From assembly GCA_013397795.1 (NCBI GenBank), contig VZTJ01004774.1, positions 73,960 through 137,959 of the forward strand: a DNA stretch of 64,000 nt, given 5' to 3'. Shown here piece after piece: positions 1-12,800 of the stretch. This DNA comes from Orthonyx spaldingii. Lineage: Eukaryota > Chordata > Aves > Passeriformes > Orthonychidae. Position 1 is the first letter of the stretch; each line of letters begins with the position of its first letter. Below the pieces are notes generated by a model that saw only the letters and a program-made list of their open reading frames with translations, searched no databases and had not been told where the DNA came from. Position numbers and translations under genes: made by a program.

Positions 1-1058
1 GACCAGCCGGGCGGTCAAGCGGTCAGCGACAGTTTTTGGTAGCAGGGAGGCTACAGGGAACGTCTCCTGTGAGAAGCTGCTGGAAGCATCTTCCATGTCT
101 GGCAGAGCCAATCCCTGGTGGCTCCAAAGACAGACGTGCCACTTGCCAAAGTCAGGCCAATTAGAAATGGTGGCAACACCTCTGTGATAACAGATTTAAG
201 AAGAAATCAAAACAAAAAGTGGTGGTGCAGTTTTAATTCTGACTAGAGAAGAACAGAGTGAGAACATGTGAGAAGAAGAACTATGCAGACACCAAGGTCG
301 GTGCAAAAGGAGGAGGAGGAGGTGGTCCAGGCACTGAGGCCAAGATTCCTCTGCAGGCTGTGGTGAAGACCATGGAGGCCCATTGGGATGCATAGATCCA
401 CCTGTATCCTGTGGAGGAACCTCACACTGGAGCAGGTGGATGCCTAGAGGAGGCTGTGAGCCCGTAGAAGATCCATAGCCTGAGGGGCCCTGCTCCCGTG
501 CTGGGGAAGCCTGATCTTGGAAGACTGCACCCCATAGAAGAGTGACCCATGCTGCAGCAGTTTGAGGGGTACTGTTGCCCATGGGCTTGCAGCTGTTGCT
601 CATGAGATGGACTCATGTTGGAGAAGTTCATAGAGAACTCTCTCCTGTGGGAGGGACCCTACGGTGCAGCAGGGGAAATACTCCTCTCCTGAGCAGCAGG
701 AGAAGCCCTGTGTGATAAAATGACCATAACCACCATTCCCTGTTTCCTTGCGCCACCAGGGTACAAGGCAGAACTGGAAGGAGGGAGGGATGGGAGGAAG
801 GTGTTTCTAAGGGTCTTATTTTCACTTCTCATTATCCTGCTCCGATTTTGTTAGTAATAAATTCACTTCATATCTCTAAGTTGAGCCTGTTTTGCCCATA
901 ATGGTATTTAGTGAGTGATCTCTCCTGGTCCTTTTCTCAACCTGTGAACCCTTCAATAAATTTTCTCTCCTCTGTCCAGCTGCAGAGGGGAGTGGGTGTA
1001 TGAGTGAATGAGTGGCTTTTATGGGTGTTTGGCATCCAGCCAGTGTCAACCCACGACA
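1..1058 (+). mobile_element. Decayed ERVL-type LTR, truncated by window start
   Basis: This non-coding block matches, from memory, an abundant bird ERVL long terminal repeat. Visible landmarks are a short 'aacacctctgtgataaca' segment near 173-191 and an internal series of degenerate units of about 35-45 bp around 400-690, each built on a 'ctggagcag' and 'cccgtggga' theme. Two AATAAA signals follow at 856-861 and 955-960. The element ends in ACA at 1058 after 'gtcaacccacgaca'. The 5' end is probably beyond base 1, so no target-site duplication can be checked. The open frames inside it (for example the 135-codon one on the - strand) have no protein signature and come from the internal repeats. 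The family name is from memory; the LTR-like architecture is visible. Confidence 0.75.
856..861 (+). promoter_or_regulatory. Polyadenylation signal in the ERVL-type LTR
   Basis: AATAAA lies in the downstream part of the LTR, after the internal tandem units. A second copy lies at 955-960. Both fit a + strand LTR orientation. Confidence 0.45.
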
Positions 1059-4000
1059 CTGACAAACTCTACGTGAATCTCTGCACCACACTTACAAGCA
1101 GTGCCTGCTACGTTGCATATCTGTCACCAGGAAAGAGGTGTGGAGAGGGAATGCATCATCAGAGTCAGGAAATGCCTCAGCTGCAGCTCTGAGCAGTCCA
1201 TTTATTGTGCACCTTACAAATTTTCCCCACTATAAAGAATGAAAAATTTATTCAAGCACTGAATGCAAAAGCTGGTGCCAAATCAGTCAGTGCCAACTCA
1301 GGGGCTTTAGGTAGCCTGAGTCCTTCCCAAAGCATGGGGTGCTGTGAGGAGCTGTAGAAAAATCATTCTCTCTTTCCCTGAGGGGTGAGCTAAAGCAGGT
1401 GAGCTTCTACCCCACAGTCCTATCACTGGCCAGGAGTATGCTTTGTCTTGGACCTGTATGCAATGTTTGCCGCAATTCGACCTCTGCGCATTGAGAGATT
1501 TACTAAAGGATTATGAGTGTTATTACCCTTCTTCCAGGATTTAAAAAAAAATTCTCCTAAGAAATGCCTAACTCCAGATTAATTGCAAGGGGGAAGAGAG
1601 AGGAGCAACGAGAAGTCCATTTTTATTCTCCTTGAATTAGAAACATGAATTTTCTTCCTCCCCTACTGATTCACCACTCAGCATTCAGCTAAGATGATCA
1701 CCAAAAAAGGAAAAGCAAATGAACAGTGATGTTTCTTAGGGTATGAAATACTTTATGATTAAATAAGGTGCTGAAGACTATTGTACCGATCACCAGTGAT
1801 TGGTAGCTTTCTGCTAAGCTGCAAATGAATTCAGCACAGGACAGCATTCCAAATTGCTCTTACAAGGTTTCTTTTATTATTTTTATTTGGTTATGCTCTG
1901 ACTCTCATCCAGAATTGTACTTAATGCCCTCATGTGAAGTTGTTGAAATGGCACCCCATGGCATAGTGTGACAGTGAAAGGATATTGCCTTTGGAAGCTG
2001 CTAATGGTCCATGAAAAGAAAACAGCAGAAAACAGGAGAGCAGTTGTTCCAAAATCATAAGAACAAAAATCTTTACATTTTTAGCTCATCACCTTTCCAT
2101 TGTCAGAGGATCAAGAATGGGGAGAACATAGTTTGCAGCTAGCAGATCCAGATGGGTTACAAGACAAAGATACAAGTAATGACAAAATAGTGCATTATAT
2201 GAAACAAAATTATTTAATATTTTCCATCTTTTACTTGCCTCTCAAAATTAATGTTTGCCATATAACATTATCCATAAGGTATCATTATTCCCCAGGATGG
2301 GAGAGATGGACAAATAAAGTGTACAAAACGAGTAGAAAGGGTTGAAAAGGTCAGGCCAATCAACAAAAGTCTCTGTCCTGGTTACTGTGACTTAGACAAA
2401 GATACTTCAGTAACCTCCAAAGACAAGGTCACACAGAATTCAAAAGGAGCTCTCTACCTCAATTTTTATAAGCTTAGGAGTACAAAACAAAGCTGGGAAG
2501 GCCAAACTCCTCAGTGATTTTACCCTAGACTTACCTGCAAAATACTCCAGCAGGAGTGCTGCAAAGGCAAAGCAATAATCACTTGTCCAATGCCAACAGG
2601 CAAGCTATGAGCATATCTGTGTTTTAAGAAACGTGTTTGTCCTAATTTTCCCAGAGTGATATGCTTCCCCCACTGTGGAACACACTTGTACAGGTGAAAA
2701 CAAAGAAAAAACAGAAATGACAGTAATAGTAGGTCATTCACTTAACTCTCTCCCAACTCACAAGAGATTTTCCTCCATTTTTAGATTATTCCTGTTGTTG
2801 GAAATGATGTAACTCTTTAAGTTTTGAGTACCTTTAGTCACGGGTCTGTTCATCTTTGCCAGGGTGGAGACTGAGGGGTGAGGAAATGGAGATTTATCTT
2901 CAAAAGACTGTTTACCAAGGGTTTGAATTTCACTGGGTGAGACCTGATAAGGCTCAGTACACAGAAATAAGATTCTTAGACTCTTGAGAGTTTAACATCA
3001 ACGTGTTGGGAGTAGCCAGAAGACACAGGAATAAGCGGACATTAACGGACATTACACACCTGGTATGGTTGAAGACAACTGACCTGGGAAAAGATTGATA
3101 AGAGAACCAAAGAATGCGGACCAAATTGGCATTGAAGGCTAAGGAATCAATAGCCAACAAGAGATCAAATACTAAATTGTGTAATGTAGAACCAATGAAT
3201 GAGAATTTCTTTGTATTTTTTAATGTTTAAATATGTGAAAAGTCTGGTAAAAAAACATGTGTGGATGGAATTACTTCCATTGCACATCCTGACCAGAATA
3301 AAATAGTGTCTGATTCTCTAACACTTAAAAGAATAGTGTTGGAGGGTTTTTTCTTTCTTCCCGAATTTCAGTGACATTATGGCCATCATAAGCTTTGGCA
3401 CCTGCTTCTGCATCCCACAGACCACAGTAATAATAAGGCACTAACCAAACCCTTTCATGTTCCCCACCAGTCTACTGATTTACTCTCCACAGGAAAAACA
3501 AGCAGATACTGACTTCTTGGTCCCAGAATAGTAATATCAACGTTGTGTGGAAAATCATGCAGTGAGAAGTCAGTGTTCACAAAGGAGACAAATGAGTCTG
3601 CAACTTTATTTGGATCCTCTGTTTTGGAGCATCTATTAAGCCTGAGTATTTTTCTCTGAAGTTCAAAAGTTCAGAATGTGCTCAGCTTTGCAACAAGCTA
3701 GTGTGGTTAGATGTTCGTAAGGACCCCCATACCCATTCTTCCAGAACCTGATTGGTCCTTTCAGATCAAGTCGATTTTGAAGACATTAACACCCATTTGT
3801 CCTAACAAAGTGGAGTCTTTCTGTCCAAAGTTAGTTTAACACCTGTCTACCTTACAGTATATTTCATTGCCAAGAAAAACACTACATTTTTTCGATATAA
3901 CCATTACTTAAATGACTTACTACCATAAAATTTGCCATTTTTTCTTTCCCTCTCCAAACAGCAAAATGATAAAATAATAATCACAATAATTAGAATGAAG

Positions 4001-7000
4001 AAACATTGCCACAGGAGACAGTTACGTTTACTGATTTCCCAGTAGAAATTAATTCAAAACAAATTTACATTCTACACTTAAAGAAGATATAAATAATTCA
4101 TGTTCTCATATCATGAGTACTCTGCATGTCATACACTGGGGTACCTGCAATTTTTCAGTTTATTGGTTTAAAATTTTAATTCAGGAAGTCATTATCATGT
4201 TATTTTGTGCTTTTATTCCACTCTGGTAATGTAATAGTCTTCAACTGATTATTTTCAATTAAAATGTATTCAGTTTTACTATTCCTAATTTTCTAGCTTT
4301 TAATTTAATTGCTGTAGTATTCAATTTTACTAATGTACTGTAAACTCACCTTGTTCACTGATTCTGCTCTCAGAAATAAAAAAAGACTACTCCATAAAGA
4401 CTTCAAACCAGTGTTTCACTCCTCTTAAACCACTTCCACATAAACATCAATCCATCTGTTTCAGACCAATGATTTCCACAACCCTTATGAGCAGAGCCAG
4501 GCCCCATTGCTTCATTTTCTAATAGCCAGTCTTCTTTCATGTAAACACTGAACACCCTTGCCCGTTTTCCTTTGACAGGCCCTTCCCACAACAGCCTGGT
4601 GTCCCACAAGTATCTGCTTGCTTGGTTCTTACTGAGTACTGCTACCATGCAAGTTGCAAAACCCCCCAAGGCACTGATGTGTTCAGAGCCGGGCAGGTAA
4701 GTAGATGCTTTGATGCAGAGGACAGGAAAAAGCTTCACTTCTTGTAGGATCAGTGACATGACATGGAAAGGGACCTTATTCCACTCACTGGAGGTTTGAT
4801 GTTTCAAGACAGGCAGCACAAGGGAATAAGTGACCCATGGAAAGGTAGAGGGTGGTAATTTATGCTTTTTTTCTGGATTTTTACAACTTTGTATAACCAC
4901 AAGCTTGGGGATGGTTTACCAGGCGGGTCCACAACAGTTGCTGAATCTCTGCTGCCAAAAGTAGGTTTCTCAAACTGTACAACATATAAGCACTGATCTC
5001 TTACAAACGTAATGCAAGCGGTGTCTGGAAAAAAACCACAAAAAACCAACAAAGGAGAAGAGAAAAATAGCTCTACATATGCCCATCTGACCCTATGTTG
5101 CAGGGGCCAACATATCACTGATGCATACAGTGACATTGTCAGGTTTGCATTGATCCATAACTGGTTGGCATAGTTTATAGTTCAACCTTTACAGGTACTA
5201 ACATTTTGCCTGCATTTTTAAGCTCTTACAGACTGACAAGTTCTGACTGACCAGTGTTCAGTAGTATTTTTCCTAAGCAGGAAAAATTTAGCTTGCAACC
5301 TCCAAAATGAATGAGCCATCTCAAATTTCCCCTTCATTATTCCAAGTTAAATGACTTGCATTTATCAAAGTATCCTATGCCCTTGGGTTAGGTCCTGTTG
5401 TCTCTTTCTGAATTTCCTTATGACCCTTGACTGGTGTAAACAACTATAAATTCTTCCACCTGAGAGTTTATTTTCCTATTTTCAAGTGTGAGTCAGTACT
5501 TCCACAACTTTTTCTCCTATACTGAAAAAACCTAAAATTTTTCCTTTTTTTTTACTAAGAGGAACCCTTTCCATACGTATGTTATAGACAGAGACATTTC
5601 CATCTATTAAACACTGTCTTTAATTTTTTTTATGTGCAAAGATATATGAAAGAGTGAATATAAATAAAATCAGGAGAAAAAAATTGTTAGAAAACAATTT
5701 CCAGTCATCTAAAACTACTAAATTTATGGTAAATATTTTGGGAAAGCATGTTGCAAAAATTGCTTGATATCAATCAGGCATACAACTCAGTAAAAAAAAA
5801 AAAAAAAAAGATAGGTACATGTGTATGCCCAAATTTGTAATCCTGCTGCACAAGTTCCCCTTGGTCCCAGGTGTTAAAGTTGTGCTCGACTCAGTCTTTA
5901 TGTATCCTCAGACTGCAATAAACTTGACTTTCCTTTTCCATGTATATGCATACACTATTATTAAAAGATCAAAAGTCTACTCAGATCTAACTGGCCAATC
6001 AGATTATTATGACCAACTTTCTGTAGTCAGTGACATGGGGACAGGCAATGTGCTCAGCAACACGCTTGATTTGCTTCAGAAACCATTTATACATAAATAA
6101 CCACAGATAAGGTATTTGTTAAGAGTTTATATTCACACTATTGGCACTTTATCAAGATTTTTCAACAGCTCTATTCACTGGGCTTTGTAGAAGCCCATGC
6201 TTGGATCGGATCAAGTGTCCCCAACAAGGGTCAGTGACATGAGAGCCTGTGTCATGGCCCCTCCACAAATGGTAAGAGTCTTCCATCTAGGATGGCCAAC
6301 ACAAACAAAACCTACCAGAAAAAGAATAACTTATTTCTTTCTGTGCGGTGATATATCTATATCTGTCTCGAACCCAGCTAGCCTATGTTACAGAGGGTTT
6401 TTTTCTATAGTCAGCAGTAATGATATTTCCATTAAAAATTCATGCCATCAACACTTGATTTTTAATCTTGGAATGATGTTGAAGTCTTTAATCACTCTAC
6501 AAAGAAACAATACAAGGAACAATACAAGGTGTAGTGTCCCAAAGCAACTTGGACACAGGAAAGCAAAGTGTTTTCAGATTCAAGCAATACTGAAGTTGAG
6601 CTGAGATTTTGTGTGCCAAATTTCAGCCTAAAGGGAGGGTGGTTTTGGCTACAGTATAAGCCCTGGAGAATAGGAAGCATTCTAGAGGAAGCATCAAATA
6701 GCACTTTACTACTGTATGGCAGAGCAAGTGGCTATGTTACAACAAAATCACTCAATAGCATAATTTCTTACGTTAGCATTTTAATTAAAATAAAGAATAC
6801 TTGCCTCCATCTTACACTCTACAATTCTCCCTTCAAATTACACAGACATACATAATGTACAAAGCAAACAGAAAATAGGATCACAAATCCTATCAGACTT
6901 GAAAGCATAACTCAGAAGCTTCATGAGAAGTATGGCAAATAAAACCACAGTTAATGATTCCATAAACATTTATTTGGAGGCAATATTAACAGGTCCGTAA

Positions 7001-9816
7001 ACTATTTCTGGGTAATAAAGAATAAATAATACCGATTATTAATGTAATGGTAACAAAATGTTTACCACACATTTGCAATACCCTAGTTTAATACATTATT
7101 AAACAGCATCCCAGAATGGATTAACACTGAACAGAAGCTCCAGATGTAGAGACGTTTCCCTGTGGTTTTATCAGCAGCAACATGGTTGATGCTAGCCCAA
7201 TCCTGATCCCAGTGTAGACAGGGCCTTTGGTTTGCTCTGTTTGGTTTTTGGATGAATAATAACATTTATGCAGGCTTCATGCTGGGCTTGGTGCTTTGAT
7301 CAAAGCACTTCCCAGTGGGCACAAAATCTGCCTCTAATGTTTGTACCTTAGCTTTCATTTTAAAGTTACTCAGTGAGGTGAGGCCCTGCCCATCTAGCCT
7401 TCCATACCACTTCTCCAGCCAAACAGTTGTACAGATTGTCCCCTGCAGGAAGAGAAAAACAGGTCTTCTCCCACCCATGCCAACAAATGGTCCAGGAGCC
7501 TGCTCTGCACATCCTCACTGGTTTCCCCCAAGCAGCATCTTTGTTCAGCCCCAATGCAATTGTGCAGGAATCGGTGGTTACTTGGCAGCATGCATTAGGA
7601 GCTAATAAGATGTGCCAGCCCACTTCTGACAGTAGAAAAACTCCCAAAAAGACACAGGGCTTTCTTCATTGCCCTTCCTCTTCTCCACCCAGTCATGTTA
7701 CTCTGGGTGAGAAATTAGGTCATACCTGACAGGTTTCTTGAGAAAGATGAACAATATAGCACAGACCAGCACTGGCTGAAAACGAGGCAAAAGCTTTTTC
7801 TGCTCACTTAAGTTGAAGGCGATCTTCTCACTGGAGCCCAGGTCAGATGTGTTTATGAAAAGGAGTTGCTGATGCAGTCCTGGAGGATCAGGCAGATTCA
7901 TGAAGGGTTCTTGCACTGTTTCCAACCCCCATGGCCCCCAGATTCTTGCCAAATTGGCAACCTTTCACTTGGGTAGTAGCACTCCCCCTGGTTGATATCT
8001 GCCTCCCCAATGTGAAAATTTTTTTATAAACGATTGTATCTCCCTCTAGTGATTAAATGTCTCTATTTTTGAAAGTCATGCCCCAACATAATTTTTAAAG
8101 AGTCTGTAAAGTATGTATCTATCTATGATGTATAGACTCAATTCTCTTATCTTTCATTCCTAATTATGCACTAAGGTATGAATTGGATTTTGCTTAAAAC
8201 TATCCAAATTTTAAGAGAGTACTCGGCAGGTATTGTGTCTCTATTTAAACAAAAAAGGCAGTATCTGACCAGTAGGAATGATAGATATTGATTAAACATT
8301 CATGCTATTTATTTTGTACTGGAAGCTAATCTTTGTCCAAATATTTAAATCCAGACAGTGATATTTAAGAGCAACTCTACTAAATTTATCACTTGCACTT
8401 ACTACAGATATGAGGATCACTCTTATTTGGTAAGCTAGAAGATACCTACCTATCCTCGCCAAAAAAAACCAGTAGCCCAAACTTGGTTTAAAAGGCATAG
8501 AAATAAAAAAAGGAAAACCAAGTCCAAAGTTTCATCAGCTGATGATAAGAGTGGAGAGGAGATGAACAGAGAAGAGACTGAAAGCTTGAAGCTTCACAAA
8601 AGGACTTCCATTCTGGTTCCTTTTCAGCTTATCCCACAAGCAATAATACACTTTACACTGATAATAAAAAGAAACAACAGAGAAAGTGTCAGGGAGGATG
8701 TTCTTTGGAAAAGTAAAATCTTTTTATCTTTAATCCTAGTATTATGAGGCATATGTGTATGTACACATCAACAAATGGAATTGGAGCATAGAGTTTAAGA
8801 GTAACCAAAGGTTAGTGCCATGGCACATACCAAGGATAAGCACTAGGGAGCAAGGCAAGGCAACACAAAATCTCATGGGTAGCATATCGCATGCCTCTCA
8901 CAGAGACAGAAGAAAATAGTAAAGAAAAATGACAACACACTGAAGGTATACTGAAAAAAACATTGCAAAACAATTTTTGAAACTCTGTTGGAAGCTGCTA
9001 ACTGCAGCAACATAGGACAAAGTAAATGTCAGACTCACATTTCCACTCAAAACTTTTAAGCAAATATTATTATAATAAATACAATTGAAATAGTAGAGTT
9101 GAAATTAATATCTTTCTTTTTAAAAATTGAATTAATTTCCCACACATAAAATCAATTTAATATTACAACAGGCATCACTTCTGTTCTCATCTTAGTGGCA
9201 TTGAGCTAGCCTAAGTCCACATGTAACCGTCCTTTGGGAACACTCAGAATTTAACAATTTCAGTATTTCTCCTGACTAGGAAAACAGGGGCTGGTTATGC
9301 ACCTGCCAACATGTTTGGCCTCAAATCTTCATAGGGTCCCATGAAGTGGAAGCAAGAATCCTCTCTGCCAAGTTTTGTCATGATCTGAGTTTCTTGTTAT
9401 CCTGCTTGATCCTCTAGGTCTTTCACAGAAAAGAGGAAAAGACAATGTGATTTAAAATCTACGGAAACGGATAGTTTGTATGTGGGAATAATGCCTGGGG
9501 CTAGAAGTCAAACCTATGAGGATCCTTGCATTATTCTTACTTAACTGCAAAAAAGTGCCATATCAGTATTTTATATGGCCTGAAATATTTTTAGTTTTTA
9601 ATACCAACAAAAAGCATGATATGACTGCAAAAGGTAGAGAAGAGCCCTTAAAATTTTCCTTAAAACTCACTGTGTCCCTAGTCTGGTTTCAAGTTTTGCT
9701 TTTTCCTTCTTGTTCAGCTGCAGTTCAGCTTCTTAGCTCTATTTTGGTCCTGTTACAAAGGAATATCTAAACTTAAGTACATGTCCCTCATCTCAGGATG
9801 TTTGTAGCTTCCTTTA
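1059..9816. other. Intergenic DNA, no confident gene
   Basis: This is AT-rich non-coding sequence. It holds an A18 run at 5792-5809 and a 13-bp tandem duplication ('aacaatacaagg' theme) at about 6507-6532. Two exon-like but unsupported stretches lie on the - strand (2535-2672 and 4920-5024) and are described as findings. The open frames here, up to 165 codons at 4403-4900 on the - strand, show no recognised domain, have no signal peptide or repeat structure, and lack a recognisable start context. I treat them as chance frames. No RNA gene or repeat family was recognised. Confidence 0.6.
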
Positions 9817-9890
9817 TCATAGAGTCATAGAATCTTAGAATATGAGGAGTTGGAAGGGACCCATCAGATCATTGAGCCCACCTCCTGGCT
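9817..9890 (-). mobile_element. CR1 LINE 3' tail fragment
   Basis: The left edge carries imperfect copies of the CR1 terminal octamer theme ('tcatagagtcatagaat'). This is followed by 'gagttggaagggaccc' and 'atcattgagcccacctcctgg', the hallmark of the CR1 3' end read in reverse complement. The element is therefore on the - strand with its 3' terminus at about 9817. Only about 75 bp remain, which suits the strong 5' truncation typical of CR1. No reverse-transcriptase coding sequence is present. Confidence 0.85.
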
Positions 9891-12800
9891 ATAGTGTAAA
9901 TAAGCGAAATAAATAGGTGTTTGGAGTTTTTAGCTCTGAAGGAAACCATGATTTTATAATACTTTCTTTTCAATCATCTACATTCCCTGATTTAATTTTG
10001 CCGCTTCAAGTCACTGGCTAGAGCAATAGTATGTCCATACTAGAAAAAAAACAAAACAGGGAAGGATAAAGAAATATCGGCCGTTTATAAACTATGCAGA
10101 TACTACAGCCAATCACCCCTGCTGCCAAAATCCAGCAAATGCTGCAGTGCTCCCGTCAGTAAAGTACGCTCCAGCTCTGCCTGCTACTATTCTTCTACCT
10201 GCCCATAGGTGGCACCAGTCATGTTCGTAACACCCGAGTCCGTGTCTGCCAATATCCCTGCAGATCTCAGCTGTAGCTTCCACCCTGGTTTCTTCCTTGC
10301 TGTCGGTGGAGGTGTTAATCACCAACCTTAAATACATGCAGAAGCAACTTCAGACAAGCTAAGCATTAAATACTCTTCTTCTATCTGCCACTTCATGTAC
10401 CACTACCTTGAGGGTACAGCTGTGTTCTCAAATGTTAAGGCCAAACAGCAGCAAAAACCAGGCTGAAGCATACTTCTCAGGAAACGGCTTTAAAAATGTT
10501 AGGGTGTACTTAGCATTGTTCTTTTGGACCTGCCTCTGCTGAAGAGAAGCAGCAAACTCAGGATCCTGAGGAAAGCAGCATCAACACAGTTCAATGAAGT
10601 ACACTCAAAATCTGACAAAGTGCAGCATTGACTAGAATTTGTGCCACAGACCTTTTTAGATTTCAAGCATTAAGCTAAGTCACAAATGTTTCTTCCCATC
10701 GCATAAGTTTCAGAATTTTGGTAAAAAGCCAAAAACCTGGAAAACAATGCTGTTCAAGAAGATAAATGAGTAGAAATTCCTAAATTTAAATTGTTAAAAT
10801 ATTTAATGTAAATAATATTATTGCCTTTTTTGCTGTTGTTGTTAATTTTTCACACTTTAAACTATAAATTAACTGAAACAATGTGATAAAATAATTGTCT
10901 TGCATTATAAAATAGTAAAATATTTTTCTCAAAAATATCAAAAGGGAACATTTCAAGAAAACTTTTTTCCCCCCAGAATTGTTTCAGGTTAGATCAGAAT
11001 AAAAAGAACTGATCTTTCTTGCAAGCAGGTTTTATTAATTTTTCAATGTACCTACAGTTTCCAGAAGAGAAAGCAAAGAATTAAAATTATAATATCGGAC
11101 TTATTTTGTGTCCTACTTCCTTTTCTCATGATGTGCCGATTTTGCCTTTCATTTTCTATTTAATTTTTTAAATTTTACTTTAATTCTGAGAGCCAAAATG
11201 TTGGATAACAGATATATAATTAGATGCCCCCTTCCATCCCCCTCCTCTCCAAACACTGGTGTTTGTCCAGGCCTTGCTGCATCCAGAGAGAACTATAAGG
11301 GAGACTTTACTTCAGGCACATGCAAAACTGCTCCAAACAGCCCAGGAACTGCCTCAATTTGCTCTGTCCACGTCTAAGCCCAGCACATGAGAACAAGCAG
11401 AGAGGAGATGGATCAGTTTTATTATATCTATCAAGGGAAGGACTCATTTACCTAACTTTAGACATCCAAAATGAAGATGTGCGGTTGAAAGCGCCCATAT
11501 ATGATGTCTCAATGCTCAGTGGAGAGTGGTGATCCATCTCAGCCTGAAGTAGTTTCTGTGGGTTAAATTGCTCTCCAGAAATGTGAATACCTACTGAAGC
11601 AGCCCACAGAACTAGCTTATACTCAGCATGCCACATTTATCTCAGGGTAAAGATCCTGTGCATGTACCCTGAATGAAAAGGCTGCTTTTGGGAAACAAAG
11701 CTAGCTGTGTTTCTCCTTTCCTTCTATCCTCACCAGCCAGATGCCATCTGCATCGCTACAGTTTCAAACCTTGGTCTATCTTCACATCATTGTTTTGGGT
11801 GGTTTGTTGCATCCTGCGGTGCCCTGCCCTTTACCCCTCTCCTTAACTCCCAAACATAACATCCAAAGATAAATATGTACTGCAATTGCCAGGCTTTTCT
11901 TTATAGGCCAAGATATATTCTAAATATATAATGCTGTATATACAATACCCTAACACATTCACAAATTATAAAGAATTATCATTCACAAAGGCTAAAGAAT
12001 TGTAATTCATTCCCATCGCAACATTAATTCACTTTTCAGTTGGTTTATTTAAATGATTAGTTATCATACAACTTACTTTTCTCATTAAAAAAGAGAGATG
12101 TTTTAACACATTTCAGCTCTGTTAAACTACCTTTTACACATGAATTAGTGTGAATTTTATTGCTGTATTTTCCCAACTTATTAAAAGAGTGGTACTTCTC
12201 AAATAAAATTGCAGGATGGATTTATTATTTACAGTCCTAGTCCAAGCCTTCATATCTACTTAATATGGATAAAGTGTTTACTTTTCCAATGTAGTCCAGC
12301 TGCATGACTGGAATCAAACTTGTAATTGCCTCTTTGGGATTTAAAACTATTAGAGTTGTGCTTTTATGTTCTCTTTTGTTTTGCTTGAATCACTTTTTCA
12401 GGTCTATGAAGTACAGCTGGCATAATAAAAGTTTGATCAATGCATAATCAATGCTGTGTATATTTCTTCCAGATATGCAAAACCCAGGTGAAAAATATTA
12501 ATCTATGAAAATGGTCTTTGTCAGCTACTTATTCTTGGAATTAAAATCAGTTTTAGTCTTGAGGTATATGGTTTGGCCTGGGACTTTCCAGTCTGGGTTT
12601 TTCAACAGTTTCTTATAATGTATACATTGGACATATTAAAATTAATATCCTGACATAAAGTTTCAATTGCCAGGGCAGATTTTTTTTTCTCATACTGTGA
12701 TACTGGAATAAAATTATCTTGGTAATACAGGAACTAGCATTAGAAAAAGCCTATACAAGCCAACTTTATTTCCTTATCAATTTAGTCTCCTTTCATGTAT

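Noticed and set aside
196..825. Several - strand open frames of 60-135 codons at the window start
   Set aside because: They fall inside the ERVL-type LTR and arise from its GC-rich tandem units; no retroviral protein motif is present.
4403..4900. 165-codon open frame on the - strand
   Set aside because: It has no recognised domain, signal peptide or start context, and it overlaps another - strand frame. Chance frames of this length are expected in 64 kb.
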